DNA of 64,000 bases from Omphiscola glabra (lineage: Eukaryota > Mollusca > Gastropoda > Lymnaeidae): NCBI GenBank assembly GCA_964017045.1, contig OZ024799.1, positions 33,402,736-33,466,735 of the forward strand, in the 5' to 3' direction. The notes under the pieces are model-generated. The model had not been told where the DNA came from, ran no database searches, and saw nothing but the letters and a program-made list of their open reading frames with translations. Shown piece by piece: positions 33,982-45,557 of this stretch. A program made the position numbers and the translations under genes. Positions within the stretch are counted from its first letter, which is position 1, and each line of letters begins with the position of its first letter.

Positions 33982-34552
33982 TTACTTGACATAACGCGCA
34001 CAACAATGGCGGTGGCATTGCGTGAACTTAACGTCTACCGGAGTTACTTGACATAACGCGCACAACAATGGCGGTGGCATTGCGTGAACTTACCGTCTAC
34101 CGGAGTTACTTGACATAACGCGCACAACAATGGCGGTGGCATTGCGTGAACTTACCGTCTACGGGAGTTACTTGACATAAAGCGCACAACAATGGCGGTG
34201 GCATTGCGTGAACTTACCGTCTACCGGAGTTACTTGACATAACGCGCACAACAATGGCGGTGGCATTGCGCGAACTTACCGTCTACCGGAGTTACTTGAC
34301 ATAATGCGCACAACAATTGCGGTGGCATTGCGTGAATTTACCGTCTACCGGAGTTACTTGACATAACGCGCACAACAATGGCGGTGGCATTGCGTGAACT
34401 CACCGTTTACCGGAGTTACTTGACATAACGCGCACAACAATGGCGGTGGCATTTCGTGAACTTACCGTCTACCGGAGTTACTTGACATAACGCGCACAAC
34501 AATGGCGGTGGCATTGCGTGAACTTACCGTCTACCGGAGTTACTTGACATAA
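33982..34552. repeat. Minisatellite, 62-bp unit, 9 copies
   Basis: Unit starts in TTACTTGACATAACGCGCAC and contains AACAATGGCGGTGGCATTGC, GTGAACTTACCGTCTACCGG and AG. Starts are exactly 62 bp apart from 33982 to 34540. Each unit holds an ATG in good context (A at -3, G at +4) followed by 16 codons (MAVALRELTVYRSYLT) and a TAA in the next unit; the sixth unit has lost the ATG (ATT). The unit is more GC-rich than its flanks. Confidence 0.97.
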
Positions 34553-34767
34553 TATGCGTTCAAGTTATACCATTCGTAAGAACTCCAATTAGTGTTAACT
34601 TATGAATAGATTTTAATGTTCGCACTTAATGAGCACAGCGTTACAGCCACTACATACAGACCTAGAGAATTATTTTTAGATAATCAATATCCAAAGAAGA
34701 GTTACAAACTAAATGTCCCCGAAGTTTAATTTCAAAATAAGTTGCCTTCTTGGATTCAGTGAAAGGA

Positions 34768-35311
34768 AGTTTGTAAATGCTGGGTTACAAGAAGGGCTCT
34801 AAAGTGTATATAATAATAAGAAATAAATAGTTTGTGAATTCTGGCTTACAGGAAGGGCCCTAAAGTGTATGTAATAATAAGAAATAATAGTTTGTGAATT
34901 CTGGCTTACAGGAAGGGCCCTAAAGTGTATGTAATAATAAGAAATAATAGTTTGTGAATTCTGGCTTACAGGAAGGGCCCTAAAGTGTATATAATAATAA
35001 GAAATAGTAGTTTGTGAATTCTGGCTTACAGGAAGGGCCCTAAAGTGTATGTAATAATAAAAATAATAGTTTGTGAATTCTGGCTTACAGAAAGGGCCCT
35101 AAAGTGTATGTAATAATAAGAAAGGGCCCTAACGTGTATGTAATAATAAGAATGGGCCCTAAAGTGTATGTACTCATAAAAAGGGCCCTAAAGTGTATGT
35201 AATAATAAGAAAGGGCCCTAAAGTGTATGTAATAATAAGAAATGGCCCTAAAGTGTATGTAATAATAAGAAAGGGTCCTAAAGTGTGTGTAATAATAAGA
35301 AAGGGCCCTAA
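34768..35311. repeat. Minisatellite switching from about 58-bp to 29-bp units
   Basis: The left part has 5-6 copies of a 58-59 bp unit (AATAGTTTGTGAATTCTGGC, TTACAGGAAGGGCCCTAAAG, TGTATGTAATAATAAGAA). From about 35090 the TTTGTGAATTCTGGCTTACA half is lost and only the 29-bp half (AAGGGCCCTAAAGTGTATGT plus AATAATAAG) is repeated about seven times. The minus frame 35174-35371 is a by-product. Confidence 0.95.
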
Positions 35312-36148
35312 AACCATTTTCTCGAAAGGATGAGGTCTAAATCCCCAAGTCACAAAAGAAAGAAAGGTCAAAAAAATAAAAAAAGTAAAAATGTTGGTCG
35401 CAGATTGAACAAGAAGGTACTGACTTCCGGTTTAGTTCCGTTGATTTCCGAAGACGTCTTCATCGTGTGCTCGTAAGAGGAAGCGCGTCACATTAAGACT
35501 CGCGTCAGTGGACGCAACTCACACGCAGAGAGAAGACTCGCGCGGATGGAGCTTCCGATGAAAGATGGTACCAGGGATTAGCCGGCTATAGGTTAATTAG
35601 AAAAGACGCAAAGATGGCCGAGCAAAAAACCTTGTAATTAAATCAAATAACACGCTATTTGATTGCCTTTTGATATGTTTTTGGCGTAACTTTGTGACAG
35701 TTTGAGAGTTAAATTTCTTGATGAGCGAATTCTTTTGACATTTCTCAAAAGAGAACAACATCCTTAAGACTATTTTGTTTGTTACACTTCATGAGTTCTA
35801 AGCTGCGAAGTGGAAATCAAAATCAGTTCTGGTAAATGTCTAAAGAGGAACGCACGTCTGCTAATTGACCATCCACCAGCATCCAAAGTATCAATTTTAC
35901 ACACGCACACAAAAAATGTATTAGATCTTTAGAAGACCTTGTAACACTTTAACTCATTTGGTGTCAAGATTATAACTTACTTATGGACAATGAGAGGTCA
36001 TAGTTCATCAATCAGGCATAAATGATTAGCAAGTAGCTCATAAGAAGAAGACCCCTCGACTGCAGCTCAGTTTCAAGTTAAAAACAAGTCGTGGTCATGA
36101 TACACAAAATTCAACATTACTGTTCGTTTGATTTTAGTCTCTTATACA
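35312..36148. other. Unique sequence
   Basis: Nothing recognised. Confidence 0.4.
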
Positions 36149-36325
36149 AGATACAGTGATGTGGCTAGTATAGTCAGAAGGTGTTACAGACACACTTACG
36201 CTACAAGATAAAGCGTTGCTGTGGCTAGTGTACTCAGAAGGGGTTACAGACACACTTACGACACAAGATATAGTGTTGGCTGTAGCTAATAAAGTCAGAA
36301 AAGGCTACAGACGCACTTACCCCAC
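36149..36325. repeat. 60-bp tandem repeat, about 3 copies
   Basis: Unit contains GTGGCTAGTRTASTCAGAAG, GTTACAGACACACTTACG and ACAAGATA. Divergence between copies is high, so the array is old. The plus frame 36216-36668 begins in it. Confidence 0.9.
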
Positions 36326-36514
36326 GATATTTCCAAGTGTCACTCACATATCGAGGCTGCTGAAAGCGCTGGGTCTAAAAATTAGCTCCTGCCATATACT
36401 ACGCCATCTTGTCACGTCACACGTGGATTTTCTATCACGCAATTCTGCTTTGGTCTCAGTCGATACACAATGCTGCTCAGATCTGCTGTTTTATGGTTTT
36501 GTTTGGCACTTGCA

Positions 36515-36598
36515 CTCGATGGGGCAATACAGGGGAGTGTCATCTGGACACATGCACACGATAGGGCAATACAGGGGAGTGTCACATAGGCACATGCC
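36515..36598. repeat. Direct repeat, about 41 bp, 2 copies
   Basis: Shared GGGCAATACAGGGGAGTGTC followed by CACATGC. Confidence 0.85.
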
Positions 36599-36599
36599 C

Positions 36600-37516
36600 A
36601 TCCCTCTAGTTTTTATTATACATTTCTTTTTGTCAACGTACCATTTTTCTAAACTCACGCAAACATAAAACATATTCAAACATCCGTTGTAGACTCAAAA
36701 TTCTATAAATAGTTATTGTTCTGTGAACATTGTAAGTAACGACATTGGGTAAGTGCCTGGGTGGGCTATAGGATCATAGAACATATCACGAAGGTGAGTT
36801 GCAACATTGATAAATGACATTGAAAAAAACATATTTTTACCATGCGCAGCACCCAAATATTTGTTTGAAGTTCCATCCCTACAATCCCGTGACCCAAACA
36901 CGGATTGGTTTGACAGCAAGCAGAGCTAATATATGACAACAATTTCAACTGTAATCTTTTAAACGTTTGATTCAACGTCCAGCCGATGTCTGTTTATGAT
37001 AATCCTTTGAAATATTGATGTCATTAGCTGGCGAAATCTCTCTCCACACCCCCCCCCCGCCCTACCCCACACCCCAAATATCTCGGCTGTATTTACACTA
37101 AGCACAGCCGGGGCCTCGCATCATGGCGACCGTCTCGTTGAGACATGTAAGGATTGGGGACGCTTCCTCCAGCTTCATTTCCGGTTGCAGATCCTAGACG
37201 ACTTTGTGTGGCTTCTGCTAATGTCATCTCACAGAATTCCTAAATGTACTCTGTGGTTTGGGGATTTTTCTATCTTCTTCTTCTTCATCTTTTTTTTTCT
37301 TTTCCGAACTCAAAACTCTTTTATTCGTCAATATTAGAGAAAATGATTTTTTTTTTTTAAAATTGAGAGGTTTGGGGGCTGGGGATGCCAGTAGATTACT
37401 GCTGGGAGGGTGGAGTGAGGAGGATGCCATTTGAGGACGAAGAGAGGGTTAAGACACCAGGTTTGAAAAAGTGTGTGTGTGTGGGGGGTGGCTAATAGAG
37501 GTTAATGATCGATACT
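36600..37516. other. Unique sequence
   Basis: C-rich patches at 37050-37080 and a GT run near 37471-37482. No gene found. Confidence 0.4.
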
Positions 37517-37764
37517 GACTAGACCTTGTAACACCTGCTTACAGAACTACGGACTGACTAGACCTTGTAACACCTGCTTACAGAACTACGGACTAACTAG
37601 ATCTTGTAACACTTGCTTACAGAACTACGGACTGACAAGACCCTGTAACACCTGCTTACAGAACTACGGACTGACTAGACCTTGTAATGTAACACCTGCT
37701 AACAGAACTACGGACTGACTAGACCTTGTAACACCTGCTTACAGAACTACGGACTGACCAGACT
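37517..37764. repeat. Minisatellite, 39-bp unit, about 6 copies
   Basis: Unit contains GACTAGACCTTGTAACACCT and GCTTACAGAACTACGGACT; one copy has a 5-bp TGTAA duplication near 37684. Confidence 0.95.
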
Positions 37765-37842
37765 TATTGTCATCAGTTAGCATTTGAATTTGTATCGCTG
37801 ATTAACTTATTTACGGTAGCTTGATGTAACTCACAGGATTTG

Positions 37843-37900
37843 GAGTCGCAAATACATGCCAGAGTCGCAAATACATGCCAGAGTCGCAAAGACAATCTTG
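37843..37900. repeat. 19-bp tandem repeat, 3 copies
   Basis: Unit GAGTCGCAAATACATGCCA, the last copy diverging after GAGTCGCAAA. Confidence 0.9.
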
Positions 37901-38127
37901 TTTACACAAAATAAAGTAATTCTAGTATTAGAACCGTAACTTTTTGTTTAAAGTAAGTATTCAAAAATTTGGTTTTAGAAGAATACATATTTGATGCAGT
38001 AATCTTGAGTAATGTATATTATATTAAAAAATGTATTATATATATCTTGGTTTCAAATACACCTTCCTAGAGATAACAAAATAAGCAACAAAAGTAAACT
38101 TCAATATCTGAAATGCTGACTCAAAAC

Positions 38128-38183
38128 AAGGTGTCAAGGGTGTCAACAAGGTTTCAAAGGTGTCAACAAGGTGTCAAAGGTGT
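38128..38183. repeat. 21-bp tandem repeat, about 2.7 copies
   Basis: Unit AAGGTGTCAAAGGTGTCAAC plus A, built of two halves sharing GGTGTCAA. Confidence 0.88.
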
Positions 38184-39258
38184 GCTCTAAGTAGAAAATA
38201 ACGAGACCCACCATTTTCATAACATATGAAACTGTCGTAAATAAATTGGTGTTCAGACTTGCAACTTTTTTTTTTTTAGATTAGCAACTGCAATAGTTTT
38301 CCTGCTATTTTTTTACGTTTTACTTTGACGCCACTAGCCGTCTCATCTTTGCTAGTACTATTATTATTATGAATCATTTTAAAGGGAAGCCGGTTTTGGG
38401 GGGGTGGGTGGGGGTTGGGTGTGGTGGTTGAGATAATAAAAAAAAAATCTTTCTGAAGATGACGTGAAAAGCTTCAAGCATTGTTAAAAAATGTGTTTCA
38501 AATTGCGTTATTAATAGTTGGATGACAGCGTGGATGACAGCGTGGATGAGTGGACAAATGGATTAAGGGGTGGACGAGCGGGAGCATTGACGGGGAGGAG
38601 AAAAAAGAACAGAAGATAAAACGCGTTTAGAAGAATGGAAAAATTACTGGATATTCAGGTGGTTGAATGGATGGATAGAAGCACTGATGGGCGATGGATA
38701 GTTGGCTCAATTGGGCTTAGTATATTGCGTGATGAGTTCGCATGTGGATGTATAGGTAAATGGGTGGGTGAATGATCAATGGATGAATGGATAAATGTGT
38801 AAAAGGATAAATCGATTTGATAGAGGTATAGAGGCGTGGATTGATGAAAATAACTAATGCATAAAAAATGATACAAGTAGATAAGAGCTGATAGACAACA
38901 GCTGACGGGAGTTTTTAATCAGTAAAAGAAAAGTTAGATACAGCTGATTAAGAATTAGATAAAAAGGGAGCGAAGTGAGTACCAAAGTAACTACCATTAC
39001 TAGACTCGTTGGCTGCTTCGCGGACTCAGAAAGGGGAGAGAATGCGACGCGAGTACTCTCCAATGCTAATATTGATTGAAATCCCTGAAAAGATGATAGA
39101 AAATAGGATTGTTAAGTCTTCAGTAGACCATTACACGCCATCTCTTAGAGCCTCGGTCCTACTGTGTTCTTTCGTGTCAGCCTGGGCGAGCTGAGCGTGT
39201 ATAATAATGTCTGTCTCTTCGTTGTTCCTGTGATTGGTTGAGTATACAGGGTTCGGAG
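38184..39258. other. Unique sequence with GGATGA-rich low complexity
   Basis: 38395-38430 is G-rich. 38515-38870 is enriched in GGATGA/GTGGATG-like words without a fixed period. Frames here are unrecognised. Confidence 0.4.
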
Positions 39259-39421
39259 CAGCGGCGTAGCGAAGGGGGGGGGGGCATCATGCCCCGGGCG
39301 CTACTCACAAAGGGGCGCCAAAGGGTATATTTTACATATACTATTGTATGGTTTTCGAATGGGGGGGAGGCGCTAAAAAGGTATTGTGCCCCGGGCGCGA
39401 GTTAAGCTCGCCACTCCACTG
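39259..39421. mobile_element. Non-autonomous hAT element, GCGTAGCG-type, copy 2
   Basis: 163 bp, opposite in orientation to the copy at 109-282. Ends CAGCGGCGTAGCGA and TCGCCACTCCACTG (about 11 of 14 pair). Flanking octamers GTTCGGAG (39251-39258) and GTTTGGAG (39422-39429) differ at one base, giving a near-perfect duplication. It sits at the left edge of the 42-bp minisatellite and its target is the unit's own GTTTGGAG. Confidence 0.9.
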
Positions 39422-39715
39422 GTTTGGAGACACGTGACTCGTGGTGTATCTGTGTATATGTGGGTTTGGAGACATATGTGGCTCAGGGTGTATATGTGTA
39501 TATGGGGTTTGGAGACATATGTGGCTCAGGGTGTATCTGTGTATATGGGGTTAGGAGACATATGTGGCTCAGGGTGTATGTGTATATATGGGGTTTGGAG
39601 ACACGTGAGTCGGGGCGTATCTGTGTATATGGGGTTTGGATACATCTGTGACTCAGGGTGTATGTGTGTATGTGGGGTTTGGAGACATATGTGGCTCGTG
39701 GTGTATGTGGTGGTT
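39421..39715. repeat. Minisatellite, 42-bp unit, 7 copies
   Basis: Unit contains GGTTTGGAGACATATGTGGC and TCAGGGTGTATCTGTGTATA. Plus frames 39386-39739 and 39424-39651 give a 14-residue repeat (GLETYVAQGVYVYM and variants). Confidence 0.95.
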
Positions 39716-39832
39716 TTCAGAGCAAATCCTTTATTTTAGAAAGGGGTAGTAGTGGGATAGAGCGTTAATAAGTAGGTCGAGTCGTTTACACATATGACAG
39801 AGTTCAGCAGCCTTTTTTAAGCCGCGACACAC

Positions 39833-42150
39833 TCATGAATTGTGTGATACACCCTTGACCTGCTCATAAATTGTGTGATACACCCTTGACCTGCTCATGT
39901 AATCCCCGACACTTCCTTGACCTGCTCATGTATTCCCCGACACTTCCTTGACCTGCTCATGTAATCCCCGACACTTCCTTGACCTGCTCATGTAATCCCC
40001 GACACTTCCTTGACCTGCTCATGTAATCCCCGACACTTCCTTGACCTGCTCATGTAATCCCCGACACTTCCTTGACCTGCTCATGTAATCCCCGACACTT
40101 CCTTGACCTGCTCATGTAATCCCCGACACTTCCTTGACCTGCTCAGGTAATCCCCGACACTTCCTTGACCTGCTCATGTAATCCCCGACACTTCCTTGAC
40201 CTGCTCATGTAATCCCCGACACTTCCTTGACCTGCTCATGTAATCCCCGACACTTCCTTGACCTGCTCATGTAATCCCCGACACTTCCTTGACCTGCTCA
40301 TGTAATCCCCGACACTTCCTTGACCTGCTCATGTAATCCCCGACACACCCTAGACCTATTCATGTATTCCCCAACACACCCTAGACCTATTCATGTATTC
40401 CCCGACACTTCCTTGACCTGCTCATGTAATCCCCGACACTTCCTTGACCTGCTCATGTAATCCCCGACACTTCCTTGACCTGCTCATGTAATCCCCGACA
40501 CTTCCTTGACCTGCTCATGTAATCCCCGACACTTCCTTGACCTGCTCATGTAATCCCCGACACTTCCTTGACCTGCTCATGTAATCCCCGACACACCCTA
40601 GACCTATTCATGTATTCCCCAACACACCCTAGACCTATTCATGTATTCCCCAACACACCCTAGACCTATTCATGTATTCCCCGACACTTCCTTGACCTGC
40701 TCTTGTAATCCCCGACACTTCCTTGACCTGCTCATGTAATCCCCGACACTTCCTTGACCTGCTCATGTAATCCCCGACACTTCCTTGACCTGCTCATGTA
40801 ATCCCGGACACACCCTAGACCTATTCATGTATTCCCCAACACACCCTAGACCTATTCATGTATTCCCCGACACTTCCTTGACCTGCTCATGTAATCCCCG
40901 ACACTTCCTTGACCTGCTCATGTAATCCCCGACACTTCCTTGACCTGCTCATGTAATCCCCGACACTTCCTTGACCTGCTCATGTAATCCCCGACACTTC
41001 CTTGACCTGCTCATGTAATCCCCGACACTTCCTTGACCTGCTCATGTAATCCCCGACACTTCCTTGACCTGCTCATGTAATCCCCGACACACCCTAGACC
41101 TATTCATGTATTCCCCAACACACCCTAGACCTATTCATGTATTCCCCGACACTTCCTTGACCTGCTCATGTAATCCCCGACATTTCCTTGACCTGCTCAT
41201 GTAATCCCCGACACTTCCTTGACCTGCTCATGTAATCCCCGACACTTCCTTGACCTGCTCATGTAATCCCCGACACTTCCTTGACCTGCTCATGTAATCC
41301 CCGACACTTCCTTGACCTGCTCATGTAATCCCCGACACACCCTAGACCTATTCATGTATTCCCCAACACACCCTAGACCTATTCATGTATTCCCCGACAC
41401 TTCCTTGACCTGCTCATGTAATCCCCGACACTTCCTTGACCTGCTCATGTAATCCCCGACACTTCCTTGACCTGCTCATGTAATCCCCGACACTTCCTTG
41501 ACCTGCTCATGTAATCCCCGACACACCCTAGACCTATTCATGTATTCCCCAACACACCCTAGACCTATTCATGTATTCCCCGACACTTCCTTGACCTGCT
41601 CATGTAATCCCCGACACTTCCTTGACCTGCTCATGTAATCCCCGACACTTCCTTGACCTGCTCATGTAATCCCCGACACACCCTAGACCTATTCATGTAT
41701 TCCCCAACACACCCTAGACCTATTCATGTATTCCCCGACACTTCCTTGACCTGCTCATGAATTTCACGACACACCCTAGACCTATTCATGTATTCCCCGA
41801 CACTTCCTTGACCTGCTCATGAATTTCACGACACACCTTAGACCTATTCATGTATTCCCCGACACTTCCTTGACCTGCTCATGAATTTCACGACACACCC
41901 TAGACCTATTCATGTATTCCCCGACACTTCCTTGACCTGCTCATGAATTTCACGACACACCCTAGACCTATTCATGTAATCCCCGACAAACCCTAGACCT
42001 ATTCATGTATTCCCCGACACTTCCTTGACCTACTCATGAATTTCACGACACACCCTAGACCTATTCATGTATTCCCCGACACACCCTTGACCTACTCATG
42101 AATTCCCCGACGCACCCTTGATCTACTCATAAATTCCCCGACACACCTGG
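39833..42150. repeat. 31-bp minisatellite, about 74 copies, higher-order structure
   Basis: Two unit types of equal length occur: A (CTTCCTTGACCTGCTCATGT plus AATCCCCGACA) and B (CACCCTAGACCTATTCATGT plus ATTCCCCAACA). After 14 consecutive A units, B units come in twos (once three). First-B starts fall at 40346, 40594, 40811, 41090, 41338, 41524 and 41679, exact multiples of 31 bp apart (8, 7, 9, 8, 6, 5 units). From about 41740 a third type with GAATTTCACGACA alternates singly with A and B. The edges (39833-39900, 42060-42150) are most degenerate. No long frame crosses it. Confidence 0.98.
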
Positions 42151-42210
42151 CATCAACTCGCGGCACACCGAGATAGGGCTGAACACTTTTCCGAGTGAGG
42201 CGAATCAATG

Positions 42211-42450
42211 TCGTGGCGTATTTAGGGCAGGGTTTCTTAACCCTTTTGTTTTACAGCACCGCACATCCTCTCGATTTCAAAGTAATATTTCCCGCACCAC
42301 TTCCCCCCTCCCCAGCCCCAATAAAGAATGCTAATAAAATGCAAAATAAAAACCTGATTTTCTGTGTTTTCCCAAACTCCCTGAAACTTTTTAAGAACCC
42401 CCGATTTGTTGCAAATGCCACCTACATCAACAACTGAATTTACGCCCCTG
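42211..42450. mobile_element. Degraded hAT-like element
   Basis: The right end AATTTACGCCCCTG is a good hAT terminus; the left end near TCGTGGCGTATTTAGG is a decayed inverse of it. Inside are CAGGGTTTCTTAACCCTTTT and TTTAAGAACCCCCG, which also look like hAT ends, so one element may be nested in another. No clean 8-bp duplication was found. Confidence 0.45.
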
Positions 42451-43251
42451 ATATCAAGTGGGCTTATCCTGTGCCCTATTGCGTGGTGCCAAGGAAACGT
42501 GCCCTGCCTCGCCCTACTATGGATACGCCTTGATGCGAGATGTCTCCGACGTCCAAAAATATGTTAAACACATCTTCGCAATGTGATAGCACACTTGAAT
42601 AGCCGAGACATGTAAACTATTGAACACAACACATGGATATGGCCCTGCTTAAAAACCAAAGGTAAATAAGTTTAATAGGTAGGCCTAAATAATATAAATA
42701 TTGATCAAGCGAAGGAAATTTTAGTGAAATTTTTTTTTTAATTAAATCGAATTCAGTACTTAAATAATCCTAACACTGTGTATTTAGGTACGGCTCTGAA
42801 TATTTTTATTTGTCTTTTCAGCAAAAAAAAATCAATAGATCCATTTTATTCCCCACGCCCCTTAATGCATACTCAGCTCCTGCATCCACGACCCCCTACC
42901 TATACCCAACTAACGAACCACTCTATGCAACCAATAGAGCTCCTCATTACACACAATACCACTATCTTATCTCACCATCTCCTCGAGTTGTCAAACCCCC
43001 TCTCCAATTTCTCATTTCCAAAGCCCGCCCCTTTCAGCTCTACAATATGGAATAGATGACTCGCGGCATCGTTGCACCCTCGGGGAGGATGAACCCCCCC
43101 CCCCCCCTTTCCTGCTCAGCGATCATTCTTTCCCTGAGAAAACGGTGGTCGTCTAATTAGTGAAGTCGGGCCGTGGTGGCTTTAACTCGGGTTTAACTCA
43201 AGGCATGACATGGCAGTGCCATTGATTTTTTTTATACTACCAATTTGTGAG
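42451..43251. other. Unique sequence
   Basis: The overlapping plus frames 42778-43059 and 42810-43055 are Pro/His/Thr-rich from a C/A-rich tract. A C run is at 43097-43107. Confidence 0.4.
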
Positions 43252-43375
43252 GAATTCAGTTGACTTGTTTCAATCATAGATTGGCCATTAAGGATCACCT
43301 TGTTTCAATCATAGATTGGCCATTAAGGATCACCTTGTTTCAATCATAGATTGGCTATTAAGAATCACCTTGCAT
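43252..43375. repeat. 35-bp tandem repeat, about 3 copies
   Basis: Unit contains CTTGTTTCAATCATAGATTG and GCCATTAAGGATCAC. Confidence 0.95.
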
Positions 43376-43483
43376 CGTAGGGTAGAAAATGGAAAAAAAT
43401 ACTTAATTTTTTTTTTTTTAAAAGCAGTTATTTTAAAAGAATACATAAAAGTTCAAGCTTATAGTAGAAGTTTAATGACAGAA

Positions 43484-43838
43484 GACATTCGTTATGTCAA
43501 GTTTGTAGACCATTCGTTATGTCAAGTTTGTAGACCATTCGTTATGTCAAGTTTGTAGACCATTCGTTATGTCAAGTTTGTAGACAATTCGTTATGTCAA
43601 GTTTGTAGACCATTCGTTATGTCAAGTTTGTAGACCATTCGTTATGTCAAGTTTATAGACTATTCGTTATGTCAAGTTTGTAGAACCTTCGTTATGTCAA
43701 GTTTGTAGACCATTCGTTATGTCAAGTTTGTAGACCATTCGTTATGTCAAGTTTGTAGACCATTCGTTATGTCAAGTTTGTAGACCATTCGTTTTGTCAA
43801 GTTTGTATACCATTCGTTATGTCAAGTTTGTAGACCAC
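43484..43838. repeat. Minisatellite, 25-bp unit, about 14 copies
   Basis: Unit GTTTGTAGACCATTCGTTAT plus GTCAA; very homogeneous. Confidence 0.97.
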
Positions 43839-44419
43839 TGAGAATTCATGTCATGAAGACATCGGAATCTCACTAATTCAATAGTTGGAAAGTTTAAGCG
43901 AGGATTCAGCCCACCGATCGGAGTCGTATGATGGTTTTAAAAGTAAAATCTTAAAGTTCATTTGTAAAATCGGTATCGTTATTGAAAGGAAATCGCAACA
44001 CGCCCCTCTTCTTGCTTCACTGGAGTATTTGTCTCTGTGGTGTCATCTCAGCGAGGTTCAATATATCCATATATTAAGAAGTATAGCTTAGGTAACTGTC
44101 TTGCGTCAAACATTTTTTGGAGGAACCATTTTATAATTTTTAAAAACAATTTTATAACTCATGCCAAGAAGATATTTTTGAGGCCGCATGTCTTCATAGA
44201 ATTACTAGCATAATAAACCCGGCATTGTCCGGGATCGCATTCGAAGAAAACAAACAAACAAACACACAGCCATTGCATTTAATATTCAATCAGGGCCTAG
44301 TAAAAAACTATTTAAAAAGTAATCAAGCTCTTTTTAAAGTTGTTTCATTAAATAACACATTATTCATCAATGTCGAAGCTATAGCTGTGTGTCGATTAAA
44401 ATAAAATAGAATCTTAACA
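43839..44419. other. Unique sequence with a CCGG hairpin
   Basis: 44215-44240 (AACCCGGCATTGTCCGGGAT) forms a small stem like those at the ends of some dispersed repeats. Nothing else recognised. Confidence 0.35.
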
Positions 44420-44541
44420 GGGTTCCCATTCCCCGTGGGATCCCGTTCCTGGTGGGATCTCGTTCCCGGTGGAATACCGCCCACTGGTGGGATCCCCATT
44501 CCCCAGTTGGATGCAGTCACAAAGGGGATCCCGTTCCACGA
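44420..44541. repeat. Degenerate GGGATCCCGTTCC-type repeat, about 15-17 bp
   Basis: Seven or so variants of CCC(C/G)(G/T)GTGGGATC(C/T)CGTT. The word itself is partly palindromic (GGGATCCC). The minus frame 44323-44520 is Gly/Pro-rich as a result. Confidence 0.8.
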
Positions 44542-45372
44542 GATAGACTTAAAGATACGGGGCCAACTTGGGTCAAGATCTATGTGTGAACGTAAAGGGT
44601 AGGCTGTAATCTAAGCCTTTAGCCTCCAGGTTCAATTATGTCTACTGCTTAGACCATTATAAGGAAAATTAATTTGGAACTTACTATACAAATTTTTTTT
44701 TTTTAAATGCTATTCGGCTAATGTGCTGTTGTGGTCCCCTTATTGGGAGTCACTTTCCTTTGTTTATGATAGATTTAGGGTTCGGGTTAGGGTGAGCGAC
44801 AGAGGGACCAGTAGCGTGCAATAACCTGCTATTCTATAACATTCGAGGGAGATCATCGAGAGTCGTCGAAACGTAATCAGAAAATTTAAATAATCTTAGA
44901 ACGGTTATAAAACTTCGAGAATTATCTAGAAAATTCCTGAAACTTCTAAAAAAGACAACTCAGCTATACTGAAAATATTCCCCGAACTCTGTGGAAATCT
45001 ATGAAACCTAACTTTTATTTCAAGGGGAGATCTTTATATTATTAAAAAAACCTTATAGAAAAATAGAATTTCCTCTAGAAAAAAAAAGGAGAAACTTTAT
45101 TAAACTTATAAATGATAAATTAAGTGATAACGAGAAAAATCCAATAAGGTATAGAAATCTATAGAACTTAACTAAAATTTGCATAACCTTCACGACCTCA
45201 AAGAAGAATTCTTTTTAATCCTTATATTCACGTGAAAAATACAAAAAAAACATGTGAAAAATATTATCATCATATTTACAATAGAAAAAAAAAAAGATCT
45301 GGAACAAATCTTTAAATTATTTAGAAAGAAGTCCATTACGGTTGAGTGTTATATCAAGTATAAACATGAAGG
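44542..45372. other. Unique AT-rich sequence
   Basis: No gene seen. 44860-45240 is A-rich with many GAA/AGAA words. The target duplication CATGAAGG is at 45365-45372. Confidence 0.4.
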
Positions 45373-45557
45373 CAGGGCCGGCCTTAGGCCATTGCAACCG
45401 ATGCGGCCGCAATGGGCCCCGCACTTTCATAGGCCCCGCGCGAATTTATTTTCTATTACAAAATCTTAATTTTCAATTACTATCCTTATCCCTACCCAGA
45501 CTGGGCCCCGCGCAATCCGTTTCGCATAGGGCCCCGCAACTGTTAGGACCGGCCCTG
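45373..45557. mobile_element. Non-autonomous hAT element, CAGGGCCGGCC-type
   Basis: 185 bp. Left end CAGGGCCGGCCTTAGG, right end GTTAGGACCGGCCCTG (12 of 16 bases pair, the outer nine exactly). An exact 8-bp duplication, CATGAAGG, is at 45365-45372 and 45558-45565. Internal GCGGCCGCAATGGGCCCCGC blocks are common in hAT MITEs. No transposase. Confidence 0.96.

Noticed and set aside
36216..36668. 150-codon plus-strand frame as a gene
   Set aside because: It starts in a 60-bp tandem repeat and passes through another direct repeat; the remainder has no recognised domain.
39833..42150. CRISPR-like array
   Set aside because: Units are contiguous 31-bp copies with no unique spacers, no cas genes, and the window is eukaryotic.
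43252..43375. Possible LTR fragment from repeated segments
   Set aside because: Three tandem 35-bp copies only; no TG...CA ends, primer-binding site or polyprotein.
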